Source of the DNA: Polaromonas sp.
GTDB taxonomy: Bacteria > Pseudomonadota > Gammaproteobacteria > Burkholderiales > Burkholderiaceae_C
Assembly (NCBI RefSeq): GCF_029945895.1
Contig: NZ_JAQSDL010000013.1
Coordinates: forward strand, 1-64,000
DNA: 64,000 nt
Direction of reading: 5' to 3'
Made by a program: the position numbers and the translations under genes. Shown here one piece after another: positions 24,403 to 33,258 of the stretch (its first letter is position 1; every line of letters starts with the position of its first letter). The notes beneath the pieces are model-generated. The model saw only the letters and a program-made list of their open reading frames with translations, had not been told where the DNA came from and did no database searches.

Positions 24403-25905
24403 TCAATATCGCGGGAGGTCGGGATGGGCGATCTTGCCGCCGCGCACCAGCATTTTTCCGTACTCGGCGCAGCGCTGCAGCGTCGGAATCACCTTGCCGG
24501 GGTTGAGCAAACCCAGTGGGTCAAAGGCGCGCTTGACGCCGAACATCTGCTCGTTCTCGCTGGCGGAGAACTGCACGCACATGGAGTTGAGTTTTTCGAC
24601 ACCCACGCCGTGTTCGCCGGTGACGGTGCCGCCCATGGCCACGCTGGTTTCCAGGATATCGGCACCGAACAGCTCGCAGCGGTGCAGCTGGTCGGCGTCG
24701 TTCGCGTCGAACAGGATCAAGGGGTGCAGGTTGCCGTCGCCGGCATGGAACACATTGGCGCAGCGCAGGCCGTACTTGATTTCCATCTGCTGGATGGCCA
24801 GCAGGATGTCGGCCAGGCGCTTGCGCGGAATGGTCGAGTCCATGCACATGTAGTCGGGGCTGATGCGGCCGCTGGCCGGGAAGGCGTTTTTGCGGCCGCT
24901 CCAGAAGCGCAGGCGTTCGGCCTCGTTCTGGCTGACCGCAATCGCGGTGGCCCCATGCCGGCGCAGCACCTCGCTCATGCGGCCGATTTCCTCCTCGACC
25001 TCTTCCGGTGTGCCATCGCTTTCACACAGCAAGATCGCCTCGGCCGTCAGGTCGTAACCGGCGTGCACGAAGTCCTCGACCGCCGCGGTCATGGGCTTGT
25101 CCATCATCTCGAGACCGGCCGGAATGATGCCGGCGGCAATCACCGCAGCCACCGCATCGCCCGCCTTGCGCAGGTCGTCGAAGCTGGCCATGATGCAGCG
25201 CGCCAGCACCGGCCTGGGCACCAGCTTGACGGTGACCTCGGTGGTGACGGCCAGCATGCCTTCGCTGCCGATGACCACCGACAGCAGGTCGTAACCGGCG
25301 CAGTCCAGTGCGTCGCTGCCGAACTCGACTTCCTCGCCTTCAATCGTGAAGCCCCGAACCTTGAGCACGTTGTGCAGGGTCAGGCCGTATTTGAGGCAAT
25401 GCACGCCGCCCGAGTTTTCGGCCACGTTGCCGCCTATGGTGCAGGCGATCTGGCTGGAAGGGTCGGGCGCGTAATACAGGCCCAGCGGCGCGGCGGCTTC
25501 GCTGATGGCCAGGTTGCGCACACCGCCCTGGACCACGGCGGTGCGGCTGGCCGCGTCCATCTTCAGGATCTTGTTGAACTTGGCCAGCGACAGGGTGACG
25601 CCCAGCTTGTGCGGCATGGCGCCGCCGGACAGGCCGGTGCCGGCGCCACGTGCCACCACAGGGACTTGCAGCGCATGGCAGGTTTTCAGCACGGCTTGCA
25701 CCTGCGCATAGGTTTCAGGCAGGGCGACCACCAGCGGCCGCTCGCGGTAGGCGGTCAAACCGTCGCATTCGTACGGCGTGGTGTCTTCACTGTTCCAGAG
25801 CAGCGCGTGGGCCGGAAGCACCGCCTGCAACGCGGCGACGACCTGCGCCTGGCGTTCGGAGCGTTCCAGCAGATGCTGCTGCCGGGGGTCGAGAGGAGCG
25901 TTCAT
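24403..25905 (-). CDS. glcD: Glycolate oxidase subunit GlcD-like FAD-linked oxidase
   Basis: The protein has 500 residues, matching GlcD (about 499). The N-terminal PCMH-type FAD domain shows VVARGAGTGLSGGAMPHKLG, PDPSSQIACTIGGNVAENSG and VVIGSEGMLAVTTEVTVKL. The C-terminal cap domain has ANVFHAGDGNLHPLILFD and TVTGEHGVGVEK. It oxidises glycolate (or D-lactate) to glyoxylate (pyruvate) and passes electrons to the respiratory chain. GlcE and GlcF partners are not in the window, so a stand-alone D-lactate dehydrogenase role cannot be ruled out. GAAGG stands 7 nt before the ATG. lrgAB follows. Confidence 0.9.
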   Translation of the reverse strand: MNAPLDPRQQHLLERSERQAQVVAALQAVLPAHALLWNSEDTTPYECDGLTAYRERPLVVALPETYAQVQAVLKTCHALQVPVVARGAGTGLSGGAMPHKLGVTLSLAKFNKILKMDAASRTAVVQGGVRNLAISEAAAPLGLYYAPDPSSQIACTIGGNVAENSGGVHCLKYGLTLHNVLKVRGFTIEGEEVEFGSDALDCAGYDLLSVVIGSEGMLAVTTEVTVKLVPRPVLARCIMASFDDLRKAGDAVAAVIAAGIIPAGLEMMDKPMTAAVEDFVHAGYDLTAEAILLCESDGTPEEVEEEIGRMSEVLRRHGATAIAVSQNEAERLRFWSGRKNAFPASGRISPDYMCMDSTIPRKRLADILLAIQQMEIKYGLRCANVFHAGDGNLHPLILFDANDADQLHRCELFGADILETSVAMGGTVTGEHGVGVEKLNSMCVQFSASENEQMFGVKRAFDPLGLLNPGKVIPTLQRCAEYGKMLVRGGKIAHPDLPRY

Positions 25906-26013
25906 GGGCGGCCTTCAGGGTGAAACACGGCTTGGCGCCGGGATGAATGCACTTTAATGCAAAGTGCCTGCGCGCGGCGTGAAGAAAATGGCGGGCTTTT
26001 GTGAAAACCGGAA

Positions 26014-26077
26014 TGCTATTGATTTAATAGCTGTTTGCGCTTATCCAGCAAGGACTGGAGTCATAAAAGGCTTGAAG
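26014..26077 (+). repeat. Intergenic family A element (near-consensus)
   Basis: The head GCTATTGATTTAATAGCTG is followed by TTTGCGC, a 9-nt spacer, AAGGACTGGAG and a CATAAAA tail. It lies between the divergent glcD start and the end of the LysR gene and is one of the best copies for defining the consensus. Confidence 0.85.
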
Positions 26078-26094
26078 AGATGGGGCGGCAGGGC

Positions 26095-26976
26095 CTATGC
26101 CACCGACTTTTTCAGCCATTCGGCAAAGGCGGCACATTCCCAGCGGTCCATCATGCCGGTGCGCCAGCACAGGTAGTGGGCGTGCGGGCTGGCGACATTG
26201 CGTTCGTACAGCCGCACCAGGGAGCCGTGTTCCAGCCACGGCGCGCCCAGTTTGAGGCGCACCAGCGCCACACCCATGCCGGCGGCGGCGGCGTCGCACA
26301 TCAGGCCGATGTCGTTGAACTGCGAGCCATCGACCGGCTCGGACCAGTCCAGTCCATGCGCGGCAAACCAGGTGCGCCAGGGCTCCAGCGGCGAGCGCAG
26401 CAGCGCTTCCCCCTCGAGGTCTTCCGCAGTTTCAAACGGCCCGTGTTCGCGCGCATAGGCTGGCGACGCGAGCGGCGTGACTTCGTCCTTCATGAGGCAG
26501 ACGTGCTCGAGGTCGGCATAACGCCCGGTGCCGAAACGCACGATCAGGTCGGCGTCCTCGGCCACCACGTCCAGCAGGGGAATCGACACCTGCAGCGTCA
26601 GGTCGATCTCGGGGTAGGCGTCGGTGAACTGGCGCAGCCGCGGGATCAGGATGGAGCGGGCAAAGGTCGGCGTGACCGCCAGGCGCAGTTTCCGTTTGCC
26701 GGGGCTGCCGCTCTGGCCGGCTGTGCCGGGAAATTTCTGCAGCGTCGCCAGGCCCTCGCGCACATGGGCCAGGTATTCGCTGCCTTCGGTGGTCAGCGAG
26801 AAATCGGCCCGGCCGAACAGCTTGGTACCAATGATCTGTTCGAGTTGCTTGACCCGGTGGCTGACGGCGCTCGGGGTGACATTGAGTTCTTCCGCTGCCT
26901 GCGTGACGCTGCGCAGCCGCGCCAGCGTCTCAAAGGTCAGCAGGCACTGGATGGGCGGGATGCGGGCGGCGGTCAT
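26095..26976 (-). CDS. LysR family regulator (GcvA-like)
   Basis: The protein has 293 residues. An N-terminal helix-turn-helix (LTFETLARLRSVTQAAEELN, TPSAVSHRVKQLEQIIGTKL) and a substrate-binding domain (KLRLAVTPTFARSILIPRLR) place it in the LysR family, with the GcvA-type LFGRADFSLTTEG and AAAAGMGVALVRL. The effector is unknown. It follows purU in orientation with 113 bp between the two, occupied by a family B repeat, and runs towards glcD. Regulation of one-carbon or glycine metabolism would fit purU but is inference. Confidence 0.93.
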   Translation of the reverse strand: MTAARIPPIQCLLTFETLARLRSVTQAAEELNVTPSAVSHRVKQLEQIIGTKLFGRADFSLTTEGSEYLAHVREGLATLQKFPGTAGQSGSPGKRKLRLAVTPTFARSILIPRLRQFTDAYPEIDLTLQVSIPLLDVVAEDADLIVRFGTGRYADLEHVCLMKDEVTPLASPAYAREHGPFETAEDLEGEALLRSPLEPWRTWFAAHGLDWSEPVDGSQFNDIGLMCDAAAAGMGVALVRLKLGAPWLEHGSLVRLYERNVASPHAHYLCWRTGMMDRWECAAFAEWLKKSVA

Positions 26977-26992
26977 ATGGCCGTGTCTTTAC

Positions 26993-27086
26993 CAGCAGGG
27001 GCCGCGGGTCCGGCTCTGCCGGCCCGCAGGCGCAGCGGCCCCCTCGGGGGGCAGCGTAGTACACGCAGTGACAAGCGTGGGGGCCA
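26993..27086 (-). repeat. Family B element after purU
   Basis: On the minus strand it starts GGCCCCCACGCTTGTCACTG, 3 nt beyond the purU stop codon, and continues with TACTACGCTGCCCCCCGAGG, CGCTGCGCCTGCGGGCC and GGACCCGCGGCCCCTGCTGG. It is the most complete copy in the window, with both internal hairpins. Confidence 0.8.
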
Positions 27087-27089
27087 TGT

Positions 27090-27962
27090 TTATTTGAAGA
27101 TGACTGTCTTGTGGCCGTTCAGCAGCACCCGGTGTTCGCTGTGCCAGAGCACGGCACGCGCCAGCACCTGGCTTTCTGTGTCCCGGCCCATGGCGGTCAG
27201 GGCTTCGACGGTTTTGCTGTGGTCGGCGCGTGCCACGTCCTGCTCGATGATGGGGCCTTCGTCGAGGTCGGCCGTCACGTAGTGCGCCGTGGCGCCTATC
27301 AGCTTCACGCCGCGGGCATGGGCCTGGTAGTAGGGTTTGGCGCCCTTGAAGCTGGGCAGAAAGGAGTGGTGGATGTTGATCGCACGGCCGGCGAGTTTTT
27401 TGCACAGGTCGTTGCTCAGGATCTGCATGTAACGCGCCAGCACCACCAGTTCGGCGCCTTCGGCCTCAATGATGTCGTACTGCTTCTTTTCGGCCTTTTC
27501 CTTGGTCGCAGCCGTGACCGGAATGTGGTGAAAGGGGACGTTGTAGCTGGCCGCCAGCTGGTAGAAATCGCGGTGGTTGGAGACGATGGCGCGGATGTCC
27601 AGCGGCAACAGCCCGGACTTCCAGCGAAACAGCAGGTCATTCAGGCAATGCCCTTCCTTGCTGACCATGAGCACCGTGCGCATGGGCTCGGTGGTCTGGT
27701 GCAGGCCCCAGCGCATGTCGAACAGCACGCCCAGCACGCCGACCTGTTCCTTGAGCTCTTCAAAGGAGAGCTGGTCACAGGTGAAACTGACGCGCATGAA
27801 AAACAGGCCCGTGGCGTCGGCCGCCGGGTCGTCGCGCTTGTCGTCGCTGAACTGCGCCGCTTCCAGGATGTTGCCGCCGCGCTCGAAGAGAAAGCCGGAA
27901 ACCGCATGAACAATGCCCGGGCGGTCGGGGCAGGACAGGGTGAGGATATAAGTAGGGCTCAT
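27090..27962 (-). CDS. purU: Formyltetrahydrofolate deformylase
   Basis: The protein has 290 residues from ATG 27962. An N-terminal ACT domain (YILTLSCPDRPGIVHAVSGF, ERGGNILEAAQFSDD) is joined to a formyltransferase-like hydrolase domain with IRAIVSNHRDF, INIHHSFLPSFKGAKPYYQA, GVKLIGATAHYVT and DLDEGPIIEQDV; the catalytic Asn/His/Asp triad positions are present. It hydrolyses 10-formyl-THF to formate and THF, balancing one-carbon pools and supplying formate for purine synthesis. The upstream leader lacks a good ribosome-binding site. It diverges from the aminotransferase gene. Confidence 0.96.
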   Translation of the reverse strand: MSPTYILTLSCPDRPGIVHAVSGFLFERGGNILEAAQFSDDKRDDPAADATGLFFMRVSFTCDQLSFEELKEQVGVLGVLFDMRWGLHQTTEPMRTVLMVSKEGHCLNDLLFRWKSGLLPLDIRAIVSNHRDFYQLAASYNVPFHHIPVTAATKEKAEKKQYDIIEAEGAELVVLARYMQILSNDLCKKLAGRAINIHHSFLPSFKGAKPYYQAHARGVKLIGATAHYVTADLDEGPIIEQDVARADHSKTVEALTAMGRDTESQVLARAVLWHSEHRVLLNGHKTVIFK

Positions 27963-28091
27963 GGGGGATGAATTGTCGCAGGTGGCGGAACGGGGGCGCC
28001 GTGCCGGAAAGCACATTGTCGCCGGGAGTGCCAGAATGCATCACATCCCGCCAAAACCCGGCTGCCTCATTTTCTAGCAGGAGATTTCTTC

Positions 28092-29432
28092 ATGGCCTAT
28101 CAAGACTTCAACATGGACCACCAGTGGTTGCCCTTCACGCCCAACCGCAGCTTCAAGAAGGATCCGCGGGTTTTTGTGAAAGCCGACGGCATGTTTTTCA
28201 CGACGCACGACGGCAAGCAGGTGCTCGACGGCATCTCCAGCCTGTGGTGCGTGGGCGCCGGCCATAACCGCAAGCCGATCAACGAGGCCATCAAGAAGCA
28301 GCTCGACACGCTGGACTACGCGACCGCCTTCCAGGCCAGCAACGACCAGGCCTTCAAGGCCGCCGACCTGATTGCCGGCATGGCCCCCGGCGACCTGAAC
28401 CAGGTGCTGTTCTGCAATTCCGGCTCGGAAGCGGCCGACACCTCGCTCAAGGTGGCGCTGGCTTACCACCGCGCACGCGGCGAGGGCCACCGCAACGTTT
28501 TCATCGGCCGCGAAAAGGGTTACCACGGCGTTGGTTTCGGCGGCATGAGTGTGGGCGGCATTCCTGCCAACCGCAAGGTGTACGGCTCGGCCTTCCTGCC
28601 GCGGGTGGACCACATGCGTTTCATCCACGACCCGGTCAAACATGCCTACATCCACGGCGCCGAACCGGTCTGGGAAGAAGACATCCTGCTGGAGCTGGAG
28701 CAGCGCATTTTGCCGCTGCACGACGCCAGCAACATTGCCGCGGTCATCGTCGAGCCGGTGGCCGGCAGCGCCGGCTGGTACCTGCCGCCCAAGGGTTACC
28801 TCAAGCGCCTGCGCGAGATCTGCGACAAACACGGCATCCTGCTTATTTTTGACGAGGTCATCACCGGCTTCGGCCGCATGGGCACCAATTTCGCCGCCGA
28901 CTACTACGGCGTGGTGCCCGACATGCTGAACTTTGCCAAGTGCGTGACCAACGGCGTGATCCCGCTGGGCGGCGTGATCTGCACCGACCGCATCTACAAC
29001 ACCATGATGGAAGCCAATGCCGACAGCCCGGCCCATGCGGTCGAGTTTTTCCATGGCTACACCTATTCCGGGCATCCGGTGGCCTGCGCTGCGGCCATTG
29101 CCACGCTGGGGCTGTTCAAGGAAGAAAAACTGTTTGAACGCGCCGGCCAGATGGGCACCGTGCTCGGTGATGCCATGCACAGCGGCTTCAAGGGTTTGCC
29201 CAATGTGGTCGGCATCCGCAGCCTGGGCCTGGCTGGTGCGGTGGAACTCGCTTCCATCGCCGGTGCGCCTGGAAAACGCGCTTATGACATCTTCATGGAC
29301 TGCTTCAAACACGGCGTGCTGGTGCGCCCGGCGGCCGACAACATCGTGATCTGCCCGCCCTACATCGTGGAAAAGGAGCAGATCGAACGCATCGTCAGCG
29401 TGGTGGCGGATTCCATCAGGAAGAACGCCTGA
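28092..29432 (+). CDS. Class III omega-aminotransferase (beta-alanine--pyruvate type)
   Basis: The protein has 446 residues. PLP-fold motifs are FCNSGSEAADTSLKVALAYH, KGYHGVGFGGMSVGG, LIFDEVITGFGRMG (PLP aspartate) and MLNFAKCVTNGVIPLGG with Schiff-base lysine K283, then HGYTYSGHPVACAAAIAT. The N-terminal HQWLPFTPNRSFKKDPRV matches beta-alanine/omega-amino acid:pyruvate transaminases. It moves an amino group from an omega-amino acid to pyruvate. GCAGGAGA lies before the ATG. Other class III substrates are possible; the class is secure and the substrate is not. Confidence 0.92.
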   Translation: MAYQDFNMDHQWLPFTPNRSFKKDPRVFVKADGMFFTTHDGKQVLDGISSLWCVGAGHNRKPINEAIKKQLDTLDYATAFQASNDQAFKAADLIAGMAPGDLNQVLFCNSGSEAADTSLKVALAYHRARGEGHRNVFIGREKGYHGVGFGGMSVGGIPANRKVYGSAFLPRVDHMRFIHDPVKHAYIHGAEPVWEEDILLELEQRILPLHDASNIAAVIVEPVAGSAGWYLPPKGYLKRLREICDKHGILLIFDEVITGFGRMGTNFAADYYGVVPDMLNFAKCVTNGVIPLGGVICTDRIYNTMMEANADSPAHAVEFFHGYTYSGHPVACAAAIATLGLFKEEKLFERAGQMGTVLGDAMHSGFKGLPNVVGIRSLGLAGAVELASIAGAPGKRAYDIFMDCFKHGVLVRPAADNIVICPPYIVEKEQIERIVSVVADSIRKNA

Positions 29433-29451
29433 GGCCGCGCCGGGGACGGGG

Positions 29452-30342
29452 CTACTTTGCCCCGGGCGGTTCTCTCAAACTCGCGCAGTAGTCCTGCTCC
29501 GGCACGGCCGGGGTCGGCCAGACAGCATCAAACGCCGCCCTGCTTTCGGCCTCCTGGCGCGCATCCGGCGCGGCCGGTGCCGGACCGGCGCGCAACTGCA
29601 CGGCCTTGACGGCAAGGCCTGGCGGCAGGTGCTGGGGCACGCCCAGCGTGCGGTTGACATGGCCGCTGCCGGCCAGCAACACCACTGTTTTTCCGGGCAG
29701 GGCCGCCTGCTGCAGCGTACGCGCCATGCGGATGTCGCGTGCGATCTGGACGCGTGTCATCGGGGAGATCCGGTCCTCCGGCAACAAGCCGCAGTGGCCG
29801 ATGCGTATCAGCTGCTGCTGGGCCTTGAGCGCGGGGCCGGGCAGGTTTTGGTCCAGCTGGCCGTCGGCCGAGGCGCCCCGCATCTGCGCCGCCGGCAGGT
29901 TGGCGCCCAGCACCGGCACGCCGGCCTTGACGGCAGCCATCACCGCCGGGCCATAGGCGGCCCAGGGCCAGCTCTTGTTGTTCCAGCCCAGGGCGGCCTG
30001 CACCTGCAGCTGGGTGCTGTTTGATTTCAGGGCCGCGGTGCTGGTACCGGCCTCGGCCATTTCCAGCGCCACGGCCGCCAGCCGGCCGCGCACCGCCAGG
30101 TACTCGATGACCTGTCGGTGAATGTCCTGGTGCTCGGCCGCATCGTGTTGCTCGCCGAGCAGGATCACGTCAGCAGGCAGCAGGGCCTCGGTGCGTACGG
30201 TGATGTCATTGGGCGCATGCGGAAACAGCCGGGGCTCGGGCACCCTGGCGCAGGCGGCCAGCAGCACAAGCAGCAACGGGGCCAGGACGGCCGTGCGCCG
30301 GCAGGTGTTCGCAGGGGAAGGGGGTGGGGTGTTCGTGGCCAT
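29452..30342 (-). CDS. ChaN-like (DUF399) haem-binding-type lipoprotein
   Basis: The protein has 296 residues from ATG 30342. A lipoprotein signal peptide (LLLVLLAACARV, lipobox cysteine at about 31) is followed by the ChaN fold: ADVILLGEQHDAAEHQDIHR, VALEMAEAGTS, AVKAGVPVLGANLP, then RDIRMARTLQQ and VVLLAGSGHVNRTLGVP. The conserved GEQHD and GSGHVN motifs match the ChaN/DUF399 family, some of which bind haem. The open frame extends upstream, but that part lacks coding character. It converges with the aminotransferase gene. Confidence 0.85.
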   Translation of the reverse strand: MATNTPPPSPANTCRRTAVLAPLLLVLLAACARVPEPRLFPHAPNDITVRTEALLPADVILLGEQHDAAEHQDIHRQVIEYLAVRGRLAAVALEMAEAGTSTAALKSNSTQLQVQAALGWNNKSWPWAAYGPAVMAAVKAGVPVLGANLPAAQMRGASADGQLDQNLPGPALKAQQQLIRIGHCGLLPEDRISPMTRVQIARDIRMARTLQQAALPGKTVVLLAGSGHVNRTLGVPQHLPPGLAVKAVQLRAGPAPAAPDARQEAESRAAFDAVWPTPAVPEQDYCASLREPPGAK

Positions 30343-30444
30343 GCTCAGGGCGATACTAGACCTATCTGTAAACCGGCGGAGGCCGGTCAGCCAAAACCCT
30401 GCATCTATCCCTTTCCTGTTCCTGTTCCTGTCTTTCTGCCCCGG

Positions 30445-31503
30445 ATGCGCCTCAAGCCTGTTCATGTTGTTTTCACCCTGCTGCTGGCGCTGGCCGGCGC
30501 TTGGCTCTGCGTCCGGATCGGCACGCCCCTGCCGTGGATGATCGGTCCGTTGCTGGCCGCGGCCTGCGCCTCGATCGCTGGCGTGCCGACTGCCAGCTGG
30601 CGGCCGCTTAACAACAGCGGCCAGTGGGTGATCGGCACCGTGCTGGGGCTTTACTTCACGCCGCAGGTGACCGCGCTGGTGGGCAGCCTGTGGTGGGCCA
30701 TTGTCCTGGCGATTGTCTGGGCGCTGGGACTGGGCCTGGCCTTTGGCGGCTGGCTGCACCGTGTCAATGCACCGCACATGCCCGGCGTGCCGGCGCCGGC
30801 GATGCGCGCCACCAGTTATTTCGCGGGGGCCATTGGCGGCGCTTCCGAGATGACCCTGCTGGCCGAACGTGCCCATGCGCGCACCGACCTGGTGGCGGCT
30901 TCGCACAGCCTGCGGCTGCTGCTGGTCACGGTGACCATTCCTTTTGCGATGCAGTTCAGCGGGCTGCATGGGCTGGACCTGAACCCGCCGGTGCTGCGCG
31001 CTGTGAACGGGCCGGGCCTGGCCGCGCTGGCCGGGGCCACAGCCACGGGCGCCTGGCTGATGCTGCGGCTGGGCCGGGCCAACCCGTGGTTCATGGGGCC
31101 GCTGCTGGCAACCATGGGCCTGACCATGGCCAGCCTGCACCTGTCGGGCATTCCGCCCTGGCTGACCAACGGCGCGCAACTGCTGATTGCCGTGGGACTG
31201 GGCGTGCGGTTTTCCCCGGCTTTTCTGCACGCCGCGCCGCGCTGGATGGCCTCGGTGGTGCTGGGCACCCTGGCCATGCTGGTGCTGTGCAGCGGCTTTG
31301 CCGCGCTGCTGGCGTGGACCACCGGCCTGCCGCTGGCCACGCTGATTCTGGGGACGTCCCCGGGCGGCATCGCCGAGATGGCGATTACCGCCAAGGTGCT
31401 GCAACTCGGTGTGCCGGTCGTCACGGCGTTTCAGGTGTGCCGGCTCGTGGCTGTGCTGATTCTGGTGGCGCCGCTCCACCGCTGGCTCTACCCGGCGGAC
31501 TGA
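30445..31503 (+). CDS. AbrB family membrane protein (ammonia monooxygenase-related annotation)
   Basis: The protein has 352 residues from ATG 30445. About ten hydrophobic segments in two halves are visible, each with a matching motif: LPWMIGPLLAAACASIAGVP in the first and PWFMGPLLATMGLTMASL in the second, the AbrB (E. coli) internal duplication. SYFAGAIGGASEMTLLAE and GTSPGGIAEMAITAKVL are the paired conserved loops. Function is not well established; some databases wrongly call the family ammonia monooxygenase. Three tandem TTCCTG hexamers (30413-30430) precede the start and no Shine-Dalgarno is seen. Confidence 0.85.
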   Translation: MRLKPVHVVFTLLLALAGAWLCVRIGTPLPWMIGPLLAAACASIAGVPTASWRPLNNSGQWVIGTVLGLYFTPQVTALVGSLWWAIVLAIVWALGLGLAFGGWLHRVNAPHMPGVPAPAMRATSYFAGAIGGASEMTLLAERAHARTDLVAASHSLRLLLVTVTIPFAMQFSGLHGLDLNPPVLRAVNGPGLAALAGATATGAWLMLRLGRANPWFMGPLLATMGLTMASLHLSGIPPWLTNGAQLLIAVGLGVRFSPAFLHAAPRWMASVVLGTLAMLVLCSGFAALLAWTTGLPLATLILGTSPGGIAEMAITAKVLQLGVPVVTAFQVCRLVAVLILVAPLHRWLYPAD

Positions 31504-31513
31504 GTCCGCGCCT

Positions 31514-32653
31514 TCAATGCCGGAACTTGCCTTCGCGGGTGACGATGGCCAGGTCCACCAGCGTCAGGCCGGTATGCGAGCCGGGCAGGTAGCTGGCCCG
31601 CAGGCCGTTCAGGTCGATGCTGCCGGCGTTGTGCAGGCCGCGCACAAAGCTGTCGCGGGTCGGATCGTTGCCGGCCAGTGCCAGGGCCGCGACCAGGGCC
31701 TTGGCCGTCAGATAGCCTTCCAGGCTGCCGTAGGAGAACTCCTGCCCGGGTTTGAGGCGCGCGAATTCTTCCTGGTACTCGCGCGTGATGGCTGTCTTGC
31801 GCTCCCAGGGGCTGGGCACCACCTGGGAAAAAACCATGCCGTGCGCCAGTTCACCCAGATGTTTGGCGAGCTGCGTCGAGCCCGAATTCACGCCGCTGAA
31901 GGTGGCGCGTACGCCTTGCTTGCGGGCCTGGCGAATCAGCCGTTCATACATGGCGGCGCCGCCGTGGTTGATCACCACCTGGGCGTTGGTCGCGGCGATG
32001 CGCTGGGCCATCTGGCCGATCTGCACGTCGCTCACATCGGATTTGAAGGGCAGATCTGCCACCAGTTCCATGCCCAGGTCCCGGCATGCCAGCTTGACGT
32101 TCTCCAGGTGTTGCTGGCCGGTCTCGGAGTCGGACCGGACAAAAGCCACACGGGTGGTCCCGGTCTTCTTCGCGTAGTCGAGCAGGGCGCGGAACTCGTC
32201 GCGGTGCTCGGCACGCACCGGAAAAACCAGCGGCTGATGCGGGCGCCGCAGTGTGGGTGAGCCCGCCATGGGCCCGAAAAACGGCACGTTCAGGTCCACT
32301 GCGGCTTTCATCACGGCGGTGGACGGGCCGCCTTCGATCGAGCCGAACAGGATGTACACCTTGTCCTGCGTTACGAGCTGGCGGGCATTGGCCTCGGCCC
32401 TGGCCGGCTGGTTGTCATCGTCCAGTGTCCTGAGCACGACCTGCCGTCCGTTGACGCCGCCACGGGCGTTGACGGCCTGCAGGTAGGTCTGGATGCCGTC
32501 CTGCACGGCCATGCCGTAGTCGTTTTTGCCGCCCTGCAGCGTGATGTTCTGGCCGATGAGGATCTGGCGCGGTGCCACGCCATCGGCGGCCAGCGCCCAT
32601 TGCGTGCACAGCACGAGGCAGGCGGCGAGGAGTCGGGGAAGAGAAAGCGTCAT
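31514..32653 (-). CDS. Periplasmic Leu/Ile/Val-type ABC transporter substrate-binding protein (second orphan)
   Basis: The protein has 379 residues from ATG 32653. A signal peptide (LAACLVLCTQWALA) is followed by the Peripla_BP_6 pattern: RQILIGQNITLQGGKNDYGM, GGVNGRQVVLRTLDDDNQPA, FGSIEGGPSTAVM and FSQVVPSPWERKT. It has the same length and closing motif as the protein at 1529, so the two are distant paralogues. No transporter genes adjoin it. The ligand is unknown. Confidence 0.9.
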   Translation of the reverse strand: MTLSLPRLLAACLVLCTQWALAADGVAPRQILIGQNITLQGGKNDYGMAVQDGIQTYLQAVNARGGVNGRQVVLRTLDDDNQPARAEANARQLVTQDKVYILFGSIEGGPSTAVMKAAVDLNVPFFGPMAGSPTLRRPHQPLVFPVRAEHRDEFRALLDYAKKTGTTRVAFVRSDSETGQQHLENVKLACRDLGMELVADLPFKSDVSDVQIGQMAQRIAATNAQVVINHGGAAMYERLIRQARKQGVRATFSGVNSGSTQLAKHLGELAHGMVFSQVVPSPWERKTAITREYQEEFARLKPGQEFSYGSLEGYLTAKALVAALALAGNDPTRDSFVRGLHNAGSIDLNGLRASYLPGSHTGLTLVDLAIVTREGKFRH

Positions 32654-32819
32654 GGTCGGGTCCCGGGGCAAGGTGTCAGAGGCACCGCCGACCATCGCGT
32701 GAACGGGCAGCTAATGTAAACAAATGTTACGCGCGCCCGCACCGGTCTGTTTGATGACCGTCAATGACCTTCCAGAAACATCGTGGACCCGATCCCGAGC
32801 GACGCCTGCGCGTGCGCGC

Positions 32820-33101
32820 TCAGTGCAGCCCCACAGGCGTGTGCGCCAGCTCCGCATAACTTTCGAGCATGTCCTCGAGTTCTTCCTGCGTCGGCGTGTT
32901 TTTTTGCCAGACGTTCAGGCGCTGCTGGAAAAGTTCTGCCCAGGAGCCGTCCAGATAGACCTCCTTGCCGGAGCGTTTGTCGACAATCTCGAAGCCGTTG
33001 CGGGCAAGCTGGGGCACGGCCGGGGCGGGCGCAGACTCCTCCGGGGCGTTGGCATGGATCTGCATCACCGCGAAGGATTCGGAGTCGTAGAGCATGTGCA
33101 T
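32820..33101 (-). CDS. DUF3567 family protein
   Basis: The protein has 93 residues, with AAGGAA before the ATG at 33101. It begins MHMLYDSESFAVMQIHA and contains ARNGFEIVDKRSGKEVYLDG and ELFQQRLNVWQKNTPTQEEL, the conserved pattern of this small betaproteobacterial family. It is probably cytoplasmic, with no signal or membrane segment. The function is unknown. The family is useful as a taxonomic marker of Burkholderiales. Confidence 0.85.
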   Translation of the reverse strand: MHMLYDSESFAVMQIHANAPEESAPAPAVPQLARNGFEIVDKRSGKEVYLDGSWAELFQQRLNVWQKNTPTQEELEDMLESYAELAHTPVGLH

Positions 33102-33258
33102 GGTGTGGTTTCCTTCTTGTACCCATATATCAACGGCCGGGCGGAGTTCAAGACACACAGGGTAAATCCCCGAAACACGCCGAAATGTGCTGAATTGCCC
33201 CGAAATGCCAAAAAAATCACAGCGTGACGAAAAGGGGCGCGGTGGCGCCTGCGTGGTG

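Noticed and set aside
30343-31479. Upstream extension of the ChaN-like frame opposite the AbrB-type gene
   Set aside because: The added 379 residues are Gln/Arg/His-rich shadow sequence; the lipoprotein signal peptide fixes the start at 30342.
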